From Caulobacter sp. (GTDB taxonomy: Bacteria > Pseudomonadota > Alphaproteobacteria > Caulobacterales > Caulobacteraceae): 64,000 nt of DNA. Positions 50,715 through 59,553 of the stretch are shown in pieces. Position 1 is the first letter of the stretch. Every line of letters begins with the position of its first letter. A model generated the notes under the pieces. It was not told the DNA's origin. It made no database searches and saw only the letters and a list, made by a program, of their open reading frames with translations. Position numbers and translations under genes: made by a program. The stretch is from contig WGLL01000011.1 in NCBI GenBank assembly GCA_016125585.1, positions 248,001 to 312,000 on the forward strand. Direction: 5' to 3'.

Positions 50715-51995
50715 ATGCGTCGCGTTGTCGTCACGGGCCTCGGCCTTCTGACCCCCCTGGGGCAGGGTGTCGAAACCAGCTGGGAAGCCATCAAGGCCGG
50801 CAAGTCCGGCGCGGGCCGGATTTCCACCTTTGATCCCGAAGGCTTCGGCTGCGAGATCGCCTTCGAGGTGCCGCGCGTCGACGGCCGGGGCGGCGGCGGA
50901 CCGGATGTGCCGGGCAGCTTTGATCCCAACGGCACCATGGCGCCCAAAGATCAGCGCAAGGTCGACGACTTCATCCTCTATGGCATGGCCGCCGCCGACG
51001 AGGCCGTGCGCGATTCGGGCTGGGTCCCGGAAAGCGACGAGGACAAGGAGCGCACCGGCGTCATCATCGGCTCGGGCATCGGCGGTCTGGCGACCATCGA
51101 GAAAACCGCCCTGGAAATGCGCGACAAGGGTCCGCGCCGGGTCAGCCCCTTCTTCATCCCCTCGGCCCTGATCAACCTGGTCTCCGGCCAGGTGTCGATC
51201 CGCTACGGGTTCAAGGGCCCCAACCATGCGGTGGTCACCGCCTGCGCCACCGGCGCCCACGCCATCGGCGACGCCTGCCGCCTGATCAAGTACGGCGACG
51301 CCGATGTGATGCTGGCCGGCGGGGCGGAAGCCTCGATCTGCCCCATTGGCGTGGCCGGCTTCGTGGCCTGCCGGGCCATGGCCACCGACTTCAACGACCG
51401 TCCGACCGAGGCCTCGCGTCCCTATGACCGCGACCGGGCCGGCTTTGTCATGGGCGAGGGCGCCGGAATGGTGATCCTGGAAGAATACGAGCACGCCAAG
51501 GCGCGCGGGGCCAAGATCTACGCCGAGGTGGTCGGCTATGGCCTGTCGGGCGACGCCTATCACATCACCGCCCCGGCGGAGGATGGCGACGGCGGCTTCC
51601 GGGCCATGAAGGCGGCGTTGAAAGACGCCGGCCTGACCCCCGCCGATATCGACTATGTCAACGCCCACGGCACCTCGACGATGGCCGACTATCTGGAACT
51701 GGGCGCGGTCGAGCGGCTGCTGGGCGAGGACGCCCGGGGCAAGGCCATGAGCTCGACCAAGTCGATGACGGGCCACCTGCTGGGCGCGGCCGGGGCCATC
51801 GAGGCGATCTTCTCGATCCTGGCCATCCGCGACAACATCGCCCCGCCGACGATCAATCTGAAGGACCAGGAGCGGGAATCGCCGCTCGACCTGGTGCCCA
51901 ATGTCGCCAAGCCGATGAAGATCGACGTGGCCATGTCCAACAGCTTCGGCTTTGGCGGCACCAATGCGGCGGTCATCTTCCGCCGGGCTCCGTGA
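50715..51995 (+). CDS. fabF: 3-oxoacyl-ACP synthase II
   Basis: 426 residues. The catalytic triad Cys-His-His is visible: Cys177 in HAVVTACATGAHAIGDA, the first His in VNAHGTSTMADYLE, and the second in TKSMTGHLLGAAGAIE. The N-terminus MRRVVVTGLGLLTPLG is typical. The enzyme condenses malonyl-ACP with acyl-ACP. The ATG at 50715 is preferred because it starts directly at the conserved N-terminus. mltG begins 10 bp after its stop. Confidence 0.97.
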   Translation: MRRVVVTGLGLLTPLGQGVETSWEAIKAGKSGAGRISTFDPEGFGCEIAFEVPRVDGRGGGGPDVPGSFDPNGTMAPKDQRKVDDFILYGMAAADEAVRDSGWVPESDEDKERTGVIIGSGIGGLATIEKTALEMRDKGPRRVSPFFIPSALINLVSGQVSIRYGFKGPNHAVVTACATGAHAIGDACRLIKYGDADVMLAGGAEASICPIGVAGFVACRAMATDFNDRPTEASRPYDRDRAGFVMGEGAGMVILEEYEHAKARGAKIYAEVVGYGLSGDAYHITAPAEDGDGGFRAMKAALKDAGLTPADIDYVNAHGTSTMADYLELGAVERLLGEDARGKAMSSTKSMTGHLLGAAGAIEAIFSILAIRDNIAPPTINLKDQERESPLDLVPNVAKPMKIDVAMSNSFGFGGTNAAVIFRRAP

Positions 51996-52005
51996 GCGGC
52001 CGCCG

Positions 52006-53055
52006 ATGAGCAAGGGGGAACGCCCGGGGGGGCTGTCGGCGCTGCGCCGACTGATGATCATGGGTTTCAGCGCGCTGCTGACCCTGGCCATGGTGCTGGC
52101 GCTGGTCGCCGCCTGGGCTCTGTGGACCTATCAGGGCCCTGGCCTGGCGGCCAAGGACGGCAAGACCCACGTCGTGGTGCTGCGGCGCGGATCGGGGCTC
52201 AACGAGATCGCCTCGGCGCTGGAGAAGGCCGGGATCGTGCGCTCGGCGCCGGTGTTCCTGGCCGCGGCGCAGATCACCGGGGCGGCCCGGGAACTGAAGG
52301 CCGGGGAATACGAATTCCCCAGCAAGGCGCCGATGAGCCGGGTGCTGAACGACATTCGCAAGGGCAAGGTGGTTCGCCACCAGGTGACCATTCCGGAGGG
52401 CTGGACCTCGGAGATGGTCGTCGAGCTCCTGATGAAGCAGGACGCCCTGACCGGCGAGGTGGCGACGCCGCCGGAAGGCTCGATCCTGCCCGAGACCTAT
52501 GACTACGAGCGCGGCGAGGAGCGGGCGGCGGTCCTGCAGCGGATGATGGACGACCGCGACCGGCTGCTGGCCACCCTGTGGGAGAAGCGCAAGGGAGGCC
52601 TGCCGATCCGCACGCCGGAGGAGGCGGTGATTCTGGCCTCGATCGTCGAGAAGGAAACCGGCCTGGCTTCGGAACGCCCCCGGGTGGCGGCGGTGTTCAT
52701 CAACCGGCTGAACCGGGGCATGCGGCTGGAGAGCGATCCGACCATCATCTACGGCCTGACCAAGGGCCGGCCGCTGGGACGCGGCATCCGGCGCTCGGAG
52801 CTGGAGCGGCCCAATCCCTACAGCACCTATCAGATCGACGGCCTGCCGCCGACGCCGATCGCCAATCCGGGACGCGCCTCACTGGCGGCGGTGCTGGATC
52901 CGCCCGACACCGACGAGATCTTCTTCGTCGCCGACGGCACCGGCGGGCATGTGTTCTCCTCGACCCTGGAAGAGCACAATCGCAACGTCCTGCGCTGGCG
53001 GGGCGTCGAACAGCAGAAGAGCGCCGAGCACAAGGGCGCGGAAGCGGAGAACTGA
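52006..53055 (+). CDS. mltG: endolytic murein transglycosylase MltG
   Basis: 349 residues. One N-terminal membrane anchor (about residues 15-43) is followed by a periplasmic LysM-like region (VVVLRRGSGLNEIASALEKAGI) and the YceG catalytic domain, with the essential Glu in ILASIVEKETGLASERP and the segment GMRLESDPTIIYGL. The enzyme cleaves nascent peptidoglycan and sets glycan length. The ATG at 52006 has the typical MSKG start. The stop TGA overlaps the ATG of yicC. Confidence 0.95.
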   Translation: MSKGERPGGLSALRRLMIMGFSALLTLAMVLALVAAWALWTYQGPGLAAKDGKTHVVVLRRGSGLNEIASALEKAGIVRSAPVFLAAAQITGAARELKAGEYEFPSKAPMSRVLNDIRKGKVVRHQVTIPEGWTSEMVVELLMKQDALTGEVATPPEGSILPETYDYERGEERAAVLQRMMDDRDRLLATLWEKRKGGLPIRTPEEAVILASIVEKETGLASERPRVAAVFINRLNRGMRLESDPTIIYGLTKGRPLGRGIRRSELERPNPYSTYQIDGLPPTPIANPGRASLAAVLDPPDTDEIFFVADGTGGHVFSSTLEEHNRNVLRWRGVEQQKSAEHKGAEAEN

Positions 53056-53939
53056 TGGCCCTGTCCGGAATGACCGGTTTCGCCCGGGCGGAGGGCGGCC
53101 TGCAGATCTGGACATGGGCTGTCGAGGCGCGCTCGGTCAACGGCCGCAACCTGGAGGTCCGCTTCAAGGGGCCGCCCGGGTTCGATTCGCTGGAACGGGG
53201 GGCGCGGGACGCGGGGCAGGCGCTGTTCCAGCGCGGCCAGGTGTCCCTGACGCTGCAGGCCAGGCGGTCGGAGGCGGCGCAGGCGGCCGTCAGCATCAAT
53301 CTGGCGCAGCTTGAACGCTATCTGGCGGCGACGGCCCCCTATGTCGCCGCCGGGACAGTCGCCGCCCCGACGGCGGACGGGCTGCTGGCCCTGCGGGGGG
53401 TGATCGAGACGGCCGAGGCCGAGGAAGACCCCGAGGATCGGGCCAGGGTCGAGGCGGCGATGATGGCCAGCATCACAGAGGCCCTCGAGGCGCTGAAGCT
53501 GGCGCGGCTGGAGGAGGGAACCGCCCTGGCGCCGGTGCTGGCGAACCTGGTGGACCGGATCGAAGGCCTGGTCGGCGAGGCCGAGGGCCAGGCCGCAGAG
53601 CAGCCTGGGGTGCTGCGGGACCGCTTCGCCCGCCGCCTGACCGAGCTGGCCGGGGAAGCGGCGAGCGAGGAGCGCATCGTGCAGGAGGCCGCCGCCATGG
53701 CGGTGAAGGCTGATGTGCGTGAGGAGCTGGACCGGCTGGGCGGCCATGTCGGCGCGGCGCGGCAGCTGCTGTCCGGCGAGGGGCCGGCGGGGCGGCGGCT
53801 GGATTTCCTGACCCAGGAATTCATGCGGGAGGCCAATACGCTGTGCTCGAAATCCGCCACCCAGGCCTTGACGGCGACGGGCCTGGCGTTGAAGGCCACC
53901 ATCGAACAGTTTCGCGAGCAGGTGCAGAATGTCGAGTAG
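53055..53939 (+). CDS. yicC: YicC/YloC family endoribonuclease
   Basis: 294 residues. The N-terminus MALSGMTGFARAEG and the C-terminus RRLDFLTQEFMREANTLCSKS are the two diagnostic blocks of YicC proteins. YicC has been described as an endoribonuclease involved in mRNA turnover; I cannot confirm active-site residues from the sequence alone. The ATG overlaps the mltG stop (TGATG) and the 3' end overlaps gmk by 11 bp, giving a coupled mltG-yicC-gmk series. Confidence 0.95.
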   Translation: MALSGMTGFARAEGGLQIWTWAVEARSVNGRNLEVRFKGPPGFDSLERGARDAGQALFQRGQVSLTLQARRSEAAQAAVSINLAQLERYLAATAPYVAAGTVAAPTADGLLALRGVIETAEAEEDPEDRARVEAAMMASITEALEALKLARLEEGTALAPVLANLVDRIEGLVGEAEGQAAEQPGVLRDRFARRLTELAGEAASEERIVQEAAAMAVKADVREELDRLGGHVGAARQLLSGEGPAGRRLDFLTQEFMREANTLCSKSATQALTATGLALKATIEQFREQVQNVE

Positions 53940-54570
53940 TTCCCAGAGCACGCGCGGCATCCTGTTGATGATCGTGGCCCCCTCTGGCGTGGGCAAGACC
54001 TCCCTGACCCGCCGCCTGGTGGCCGACCATTCCGACCTGCATCTGTCGATCTCGGCGACGACACGCCAGCCGCGCCCCGGCGAGCATGAGGGGCGGGACT
54101 ATCATTTCGTCGACCGGGGCATGTTCGACGCCATGGTCGAGGATGACGCCTTCCTCGAATGGGCCGAGGTCTACGGCAACCGCTACGGCAGTCCGCGCAC
54201 CCCGATCATGGAGGCGCTGGAGCGGGGCGAGAGCGTGCTGTTCGACATCGACTATCAGGGGGCGATGACCATTCACGCCAAGGTCCCCGACGACTCGGTG
54301 CTGGTCTACATCTTGCCGCCGTCGCTGGCGGAGATGAGCCGGCGGCTGCATGCCCGCTCGCAGGACAGCGAGGAAGTGATCGCCCAGCGCATCGCCCGCT
54401 CCAAGGACGAGGTCAGCCAGTGGAGCAAATTCGACTACGTGCTGCTGAACGAGGATTTCGACCAGGCCTATTCGGACCTGGCGCACATCTACCACGCTGA
54501 ACGCCTGCGCCGGTCCCGCAACCTGTGGATCGCGCCGTTCGTGGACGGCCTGATGGCCGAGGACGTCTAG
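53929..54570 (+). CDS. gmk: guanylate kinase
   Basis: 213 residues. The P-loop is IVAPSGVGKTSL (Lys23), followed by the GMP-binding SISATTRQPRPGEHEGRDYHFV and VLFDIDYQGAMTI. The enzyme phosphorylates GMP to GDP. The start overlaps the yicC end by 11 bp. A stable hairpin (54627-54671) follows the gene and may mark the end of the transcript. Confidence 0.97.
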   Translation: MSSSSQSTRGILLMIVAPSGVGKTSLTRRLVADHSDLHLSISATTRQPRPGEHEGRDYHFVDRGMFDAMVEDDAFLEWAEVYGNRYGSPRTPIMEALERGESVLFDIDYQGAMTIHAKVPDDSVLVYILPPSLAEMSRRLHARSQDSEEVIAQRIARSKDEVSQWSKFDYVLLNEDFDQAYSDLAHIYHAERLRRSRNLWIAPFVDGLMAEDV

Positions 54571-54626
54571 ACCGCGTTCCGACTAGTGGGAACCGGCAAT
54601 CGGATCAAAACGCGCGACCACAAAAT

Positions 54627-54696
54627 CTGGAGCAGCGCGGTTTGTTTCCATCAAATCGCGCCCTGCTCCAGACTCCGGCAGCCGGCGGCGGCTGCC
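54627..54696 (+). repeat. two consecutive hairpins after gmk
   Basis: CTGGAGCAG (54627-54635) and CTGCTCCAG (54663-54671) enclose CGCGGTTTG/CAAATCGCG, giving an extended hairpin with one mismatch. GGCAGCCG-GCGG-CGGCTGCC follows at 54677-54696. There is no T-run. They probably end or stabilise the gmk transcript, but the first resembles dispersed genomic palindromes. Confidence 0.45.
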
Positions 54697-54787
54697 GCGT
54701 CTCAAGCATCGTCGTGAGACCCGCATCAAGGGCTTGCGCCGTCCCCTGGGGATGGCCTGATGATCGATCTGTCCATTGGAGACGGTC

Positions 54788-55607
54788 GTGATCGAACAGA
54801 CTCTCGCCGCCAAGGCTTTCGCCAAGCGATTTGGCGTGTCGGTGAAGGCCCTGCGTCTTTACGAGGCGCATGGGCTCATCACGCCTGACCGCACCCTGGC
54901 CGGCTGGCGGGCCTATGGGCCGGGTGAAGCGCGCCGCCTGGCCGGCCATTCTCGCCCTGAAGCAACTGGGCGTGCCGCTGGGCCGGATGGCCGGACTTCT
55001 GACCGGCAAGGAAAGCCTCGCCGGCTTGCTGGCGTTGCAGGAACGACTGCTGGAAACGCGTCGCCAGGAGGCGGAAGTCGGCTTGCGGGTGGTTCGCACT
55101 GCCAGGGTCGCCTTGGACGAAGGCGAAGGCCTGTCGACTGACGACCTGACGGCCCTGGTCCGGTCGGTCCAGGCGCCCGAAAACGTCTGGACCCCGGAAT
55201 TGGACGCCCTGGCCCGGAAGCATTTCACCGCCGCACAGCGGCGGATCCTGATCGGCAAGGCGAGGGAAGCGACCCCCGATACACCCTGGTCCGCCCTGAT
55301 CGCCGAGGCCGAGCGCTTGGCGGACGCCGATCCTTCCAGCGAGCCGGCCCGCGATCTCGCGCTCCGCTGGTTGACCGAGGTTGGCAAGATGACCGGCGGT
55401 GACAGGGACCTGCACAATCGATCCTATCGAATGGCGAGCGATGTTCGGGCCGACCCGGCGCTCGCCGCGGCCTTCGGGATTTCAACGCGCGCCTGGGATT
55501 TCATCCATGCAGTGGTTGCCCGCGCAAGGAGCGAGGGGCGGGACGAGGTCTTCACCGCCGCGGCGCTGGGCGGCGCGAACCCACAGCAAGAAAAGGCGCG
55601 AACCTGA
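54788..55607 (+). pseudogene. MerR family regulator with TipAS-like domain, frameshifted
   Basis: The first 50 codons from GTG 54788 encode a MerR HTH: FAKRFGVSVKALRLYEAHGL, then GWRAYGPGEARRLA. At about 54941-54946 one extra base (a G in GGCCGGCC) shifts the frame. In the next frame the protein continues exactly as expected: ILALKQLGVPLGRMAGLLTG, a coiled-coil linker, then a TipAS-like domain (LARKHFTAAQRRILIGKA ... HNRSYRMASDVRADPALAAAFG) to the stop at 55607. The break falls within the conserved wing of the HTH. This is either a genuine inactivation or a sequencing error. The stop overlaps the ATG of the CPBP gene. Confidence 0.75.
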
Positions 55608-56278
55608 TGACCCTGAACGCATCACGATGGCCCGTGGCGACAGGCGTATTGATCGCCTTGGGGGGCGTCGCCTTGGTCGTTCTGCTGCGCGATTCCGGCG
55701 TCCTGTCACCCGATCCGTTGCAGCAACGGCTTTGGGCCGCTCTGGGCCTGTGGGGTGTGATGGCGACCATCATCGTTCTGATGATCCTTGTCGAAAGGCA
55801 GCCCTTCACCTCGGTGGGCCTGGGGCCGCCAAGGCTGTCCAGCCTGGCCTGGGGGCTGCTGTTTGGGGTGGTGGGCTTCTTGTCGTTTCCGGTCTGCCTG
55901 CTGGTCCTCAAGGGCATGCATCTGTCCCCGCCGGATCCGGCGGCGTACCGGAAGCTGGCGGCCTTGCCGCTCTGGCTACGGGCGCTGACGGTCCTCACGG
56001 CGGGTGTGACCGAGGAGTTCCTGTTCCGTGGCTACGCCATCTCCCGCCTCAAGTCGCTCACCGGTTCAACGACCTGGGCGGCGTTGATCAGCGGGGCTGT
56101 CTTCATCGTCCTGCATCTGAGCGCCTGGGGAGCGAGTCAGCTATTGTTCGTCGGTGTCGCCACCGTCTTGATGACCGGCCTGTTTCTCTGGCGGGGCGAT
56201 CTCTGGTCGAACATCGTCGCCCATCTGTTCATCGACGGCGTTCCGATGCTGCTGCTGGGACTGGCGCCGCCGCCATAG
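55607..56278 (+). CDS. CPBP family intramembrane glutamic endopeptidase
   Basis: 223 residues with about seven membrane segments. The first catalytic motif is TAGVTEEFLFRGYAI (E-E-x-x-x-R), the second region contains FIVLHLSAWG with its histidine, and the third is NIVAHLFIDG. This is the CAAX-protease/bacteriocin-processing fold; many members confer immunity or process peptides, but the role here is unknown. It starts at an ATGA overlap with the MerR gene, so translation is coupled and a frameshift in merR may lower its expression. It converges with rsmA. Confidence 0.9.
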   Translation: MTLNASRWPVATGVLIALGGVALVVLLRDSGVLSPDPLQQRLWAALGLWGVMATIIVLMILVERQPFTSVGLGPPRLSSLAWGLLFGVVGFLSFPVCLLVLKGMHLSPPDPAAYRKLAALPLWLRALTVLTAGVTEEFLFRGYAISRLKSLTGSTTWAALISGAVFIVLHLSAWGASQLLFVGVATVLMTGLFLWRGDLWSNIVAHLFIDGVPMLLLGLAPPP

Positions 56279-56316
56279 GTCAATTTAGCGGGTCGGGAGC
56301 GGCGGTTGAACCGCCG

Positions 56317-57144
56317 TCAGACCGCAGCGGCCAGTCGCAGGAACCCGGCGACGTCGACGGTCTCGGCCCGCGCGTCGGGATCAACGCCAGCCGCTTCGCA
56401 GAGGGCGGCGCCGCCAAGGGTCTTGAGGCTCGAGCGCAGCATCTTGCGGCGTTGGCCGAAGGCGGCCGCCGTCACCCGTTCAAGCGCCGTGACAAGGGCA
56501 GGGGCCGGGGGCGTCTCCAGCGGATCGAGGCGCACGACGGCGGAGGCCACCTTCGGGGGCGGGGTGAAGGCCTTGGCCGGCAGGTCCATGACGGTGCGGG
56601 CGGCGCAGACGGTCTGGCTGATTACCGCCAGGCGGCCATAGGCCTCGTCACCAACGCCGGCGACGATGCGGTCCGCCACCTCCTTCTGGAACATCAGGCT
56701 CATGGAAGCGGGCCGCCAGGGGCCGGTCAGCCACTTGATCAGCAGCGGGGTGCCGACGTTGTAGGGCAGGTTCGAGACCACCAGTCCCTCGTCGCCTGCG
56801 CCCAGCTCGGCGATCAGGGCGGCCTCGTCGACCTTGAGGGCGTCGGCCTCGACCAGGGTCAGGGCGCCGTCGGCGGCCCCGGCGACCTCGGCCAGCAGCG
56901 GCAGGAAGCGGGGGTCCTTCTCCACGGCGATCACCCGGGCGCCGGCTTCGAGCAGGGCGCGGGTCAGGCCGCCGGGCCCGGGACCGACCTCGATCACGGT
57001 GCGCCCCTCCAGCGGCCCGGCCAGACGGGCGATCTTGCGGGTGATGTTGAGGTCGAGCAGGAAGTGCTGGCCGAAGGCCTTGCGGGCCAGCAGGTCGTGT
57101 TCGGCGAGACTCTCGCGCAGGGGCGGAAGCTGGTCGAGGGTCAT
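56317..57144 (-). CDS. rsmA: 16S rRNA (adenine1518/1519-N6)-dimethyltransferase
   Basis: 275 residues (KsgA). SAM-binding motif I is VIEVGPGPGGLTRAL, the catalytic NLPY motif is VVSNLPYNVGTPLL, and the N-terminal KAFGQHFLLD is conserved. The enzyme dimethylates two adjacent adenines in helix 45 of 16S rRNA. The ATG overlaps the pdxA stop (ATGA). It is the last gene of the lptF-lptG-lptD-surA-pdxA-rsmA run, an order that resembles the E. coli lptD-surA-pdxA-rsmA block. Confidence 0.97.
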   Translation of the reverse strand: MTLDQLPPLRESLAEHDLLARKAFGQHFLLDLNITRKIARLAGPLEGRTVIEVGPGPGGLTRALLEAGARVIAVEKDPRFLPLLAEVAGAADGALTLVEADALKVDEAALIAELGAGDEGLVVSNLPYNVGTPLLIKWLTGPWRPASMSLMFQKEVADRIVAGVGDEAYGRLAVISQTVCAARTVMDLPAKAFTPPPKVASAVVRLDPLETPPAPALVTALERVTAAAFGQRRKMLRSSLKTLGGAALCEAAGVDPDARAETVDVAGFLRLAAAV

Positions 57145-58166
57145 GCCGCGGCCCGTCGGTCGGCGATCTGGCGGGCCATGGCCAGGGCGTTGATCAGGCT
57201 GTCGGGCCGGGCGACGCCGCGGCCGGCGATGTCGAAGCCGGTGCCGTGATCGGGCGAGGTGCGGACGATCGGCAGCCCGAGGGTGACATTAACGCCGCCC
57301 CAGAAGTTGAGCATTTTCAGGGGGATCAGGCCCTGATCATGATACATGCAGAGCACCGCGTCATGCCGCGCCCGGGCCTCCGGGTGGAACAGGGTGTCGG
57401 CGGGACTGGGCCCGACCGCATCGAGGCCAAGATCGCGCAGGGCGCGGACGGCGGGGCCGATGATGTCGATTTCCTCGCGGCCGATGCCGCCCTGTTCGCC
57501 GGCGTGGGGATTGAGGCCGGCGACGGCCAGGCGCGGGGCGATGATGCCGAAGTCCTGCCGCAGGGCGCGGCCGACGACGAGGCCGGCGTTGACCAGGCCC
57601 TCGATGGTCAGGCCGGCAGGAACCTGGCTGAGCGGGGTGTGAATGGTGGCCAGGCAGACCCGCAGGCCGGGCTGATCGGCGGCGTCGGCGGCCAGCATCA
57701 TCACCGGGCCGCTGGGCCCGTCCTGGCGGGCGGCGGCGGTCAGTTCGGCGAGAAACTCGGTATGGCCGGGGAAGGGGAAGCCGGCGGCATAGAGCGGCGC
57801 CTTGGCGATCGGTGCGGTGACCACCCCGGCGACGCCGCCGGTCAGGGCCAGACCGACGGCGGTCTCGATCCAGCGGATGATGGCCTCGGCATGGTCCGAT
57901 GAGGGCTGGCCGGCGACGACCCCGGCGGCCAGCGGCAGATGCAGCACCGGGATGGCTTCGGCGAAGACGGCCGGCGCCTCCGCCGGACCGGCGACGATGC
58001 GCACCGGTACGCCGAGACCGCCCGGCGAGGAGCGCAGGGCGTCGGCGTCGCCGATGACCAGAAATGGGTTGGCCCGGGCTCGCGTGGCGGTCCAGGCCTT
58101 GACGATGATCTCCGGTCCGACACCGGCCGGATCCCCTAGCGTGACGGCAAGGGGGCGGGTGGTCAC
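57141..58166 (-). CDS. pdxA: 4-hydroxythreonine-4-phosphate dehydrogenase
   Basis: 341 residues, GTG start. The N-terminus LAVTLGDPAGVGPEIIVKA is diagnostic. Metal-binding histidines lie in FPFPGHTEFLAEL, GLNPHAGEQGGIG and CMYHDQGLIPLKML. The enzyme oxidises 4-hydroxythreonine-4-phosphate in pyridoxal phosphate synthesis. GTG start and surA stop overlap (GTGA), and the stop overlaps the ATG of rsmA. Confidence 0.97.
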   Translation of the reverse strand: MTTRPLAVTLGDPAGVGPEIIVKAWTATRARANPFLVIGDADALRSSPGGLGVPVRIVAGPAEAPAVFAEAIPVLHLPLAAGVVAGQPSSDHAEAIIRWIETAVGLALTGGVAGVVTAPIAKAPLYAAGFPFPGHTEFLAELTAAARQDGPSGPVMMLAADAADQPGLRVCLATIHTPLSQVPAGLTIEGLVNAGLVVGRALRQDFGIIAPRLAVAGLNPHAGEQGGIGREEIDIIGPAVRALRDLGLDAVGPSPADTLFHPEARARHDAVLCMYHDQGLIPLKMLNFWGGVNVTLGLPIVRTSPDHGTGFDIAGRGVARPDSLINALAMARQIADRRAAA

Positions 58167-59512
58167 CGAACCTCGATGGTGGCCTGGGTGCGCAGGTCGC
58201 GCAGAACGCGCCGGGAGATCATGTCCAGTTGCTGGCTGCGCAGCCGGCGCTCGATCTGTTCGGCGGTCGGCAGGGCGCCGCCGCTGGTGCGCTTGCCGCA
58301 GACCATCAGCAGGTGAACCCCGACGTCGCTGCGGATCGGGGTCGCCGACAGCTGGTTTTCCGGCGTGTTGGCGGCCGCCGTGGCGAACTCGCCGGTCAGG
58401 TCGGTCATTTCCATCTCGCCCATGTCGCCGGCGATGACGCCGGGAACCTGGCCGGCCTTGGCCTCGAGATCGGCGCAGGTGGGATTCAGCGCCCGCAGTT
58501 TTTCAAGAGAGCCGGCGGCGGCGTCGATCGCGGCCTGATCGGCCGAGCCGTCGAGGGAGACCGCGGCCTGCTTGAGGGTCACCAGGGGCTTGGTCCCGCC
58601 GGCGCGCTTTTCCTTGAGGTAGATGATGTAGACGCCCTGGTCGGTGGCGATGGGGGCCGACAGCTGGCCCGGGCGCAGCTGTTCGAGGGCGGCGTCGACC
58701 TGGGGCGGCATCTCGCCCGGCGAGACCCAGCCGGCGTCGCCGCCGGCCGCGGCGGTGGCCGAGGCGGAAAACTGGCGAGCCACGGCGGGGAAGGGCGCGC
58801 CCTGCTGCATCTGGGCGATCAGCTGCTGGGCGCCGTGATAGGCCACCTGCATGCCGCCGACCGCGTTGGCGTCGATGTAGATTTCACTGATCTGGTACTG
58901 CGGACGGGCCGCGGCCTCTTCCATCCGCTTGCGGGTGGCGGCGATCTGGTCCTCGCCGATCCGCATGCGTCCGCCGTAGCGACCGCTCATGTACTGACCC
59001 CAGCTCTGCTCGATCCGCACCTGCTCGCGGTAGGTGGCGGGGGTGATGCCCTGCTGCTTGAGGAGCCCGTAGAACTGGTCCTCGGTCATCTTGTATTCGC
59101 CCTGGACGATCTGGGAGACGATCTCGTCGACCTCCTTGTCCGTCAGGACGATGGTCATCTTGTTTTCCTTTTCCGCATGCCGCAGCTCCTGGAGCTTGAG
59201 GCGCTCCTCGATCAGCTGCTGCAGGGCCATCTGCTGGATCTGCGGAATGGTCTCGTTGGTCGGCTGGAAGCCGGTGGTCAGGATGACCAGCCGCATCCGC
59301 TGCACCAGATCGTAGCTGGAGATGATGTCGTCATTGACGATCGCCGCCACGCTTTCAGCGATGCCGGGTTCCGGAACGGAGACCGGCGCGGCCGGCTGTT
59401 CCTGTGCAATCGCCACAGGAGCGCCGCCGGCAAAGGCCATCGCCAGCACCGAAACGGTCGCCAGAACCCTGCCTGTAGTCCTCAAGCCTGAAAGCAATCT
59501 CGTCATTCCCAT
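58163..59512 (-). CDS. surA: periplasmic chaperone and peptidyl-prolyl isomerase SurA
   Basis: 449 residues. A signal peptide (hydrophobic core VLATVSVLAMAFAGGAPVAIA) is followed by the SurA N-terminal domain (ESVAAIVNDDIISSYDLVQRMRL) and one parvulin-type rotamase domain (QISEIYIDANAVG through GVYIIYLKEKRAG), with a shorter second segment and the C-terminal helix. It assists folding of outer-membrane proteins such as LptD, encoded just upstream. The start at 59512 is an estimate; an ATG at 59506 and a GTG at 59557, which overlaps the lptD stop, are alternatives. Confidence 0.92.
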   Translation of the reverse strand: MGMTRLLSGLRTTGRVLATVSVLAMAFAGGAPVAIAQEQPAAPVSVPEPGIAESVAAIVNDDIISSYDLVQRMRLVILTTGFQPTNETIPQIQQMALQQLIEERLKLQELRHAEKENKMTIVLTDKEVDEIVSQIVQGEYKMTEDQFYGLLKQQGITPATYREQVRIEQSWGQYMSGRYGGRMRIGEDQIAATRKRMEEAAARPQYQISEIYIDANAVGGMQVAYHGAQQLIAQMQQGAPFPAVARQFSASATAAAGGDAGWVSPGEMPPQVDAALEQLRPGQLSAPIATDQGVYIIYLKEKRAGGTKPLVTLKQAAVSLDGSADQAAIDAAAGSLEKLRALNPTCADLEAKAGQVPGVIAGDMGEMEMTDLTGEFATAAANTPENQLSATPIRSDVGVHLLMVCGKRTSGGALPTAEQIERRLRSQQLDMISRRVLRDLRTQATIEVR

Positions 59513-59553
59513 AGAACATTGCCACGGCCGCTCAGGGCGCGCCGTGCGGAAGG

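Noticed and set aside
54571..54787. Possible small RNA between gmk and merR
   Set aside because: The two hairpins are stable, but there is no promoter-like sequence or T-run to define an independent transcript.
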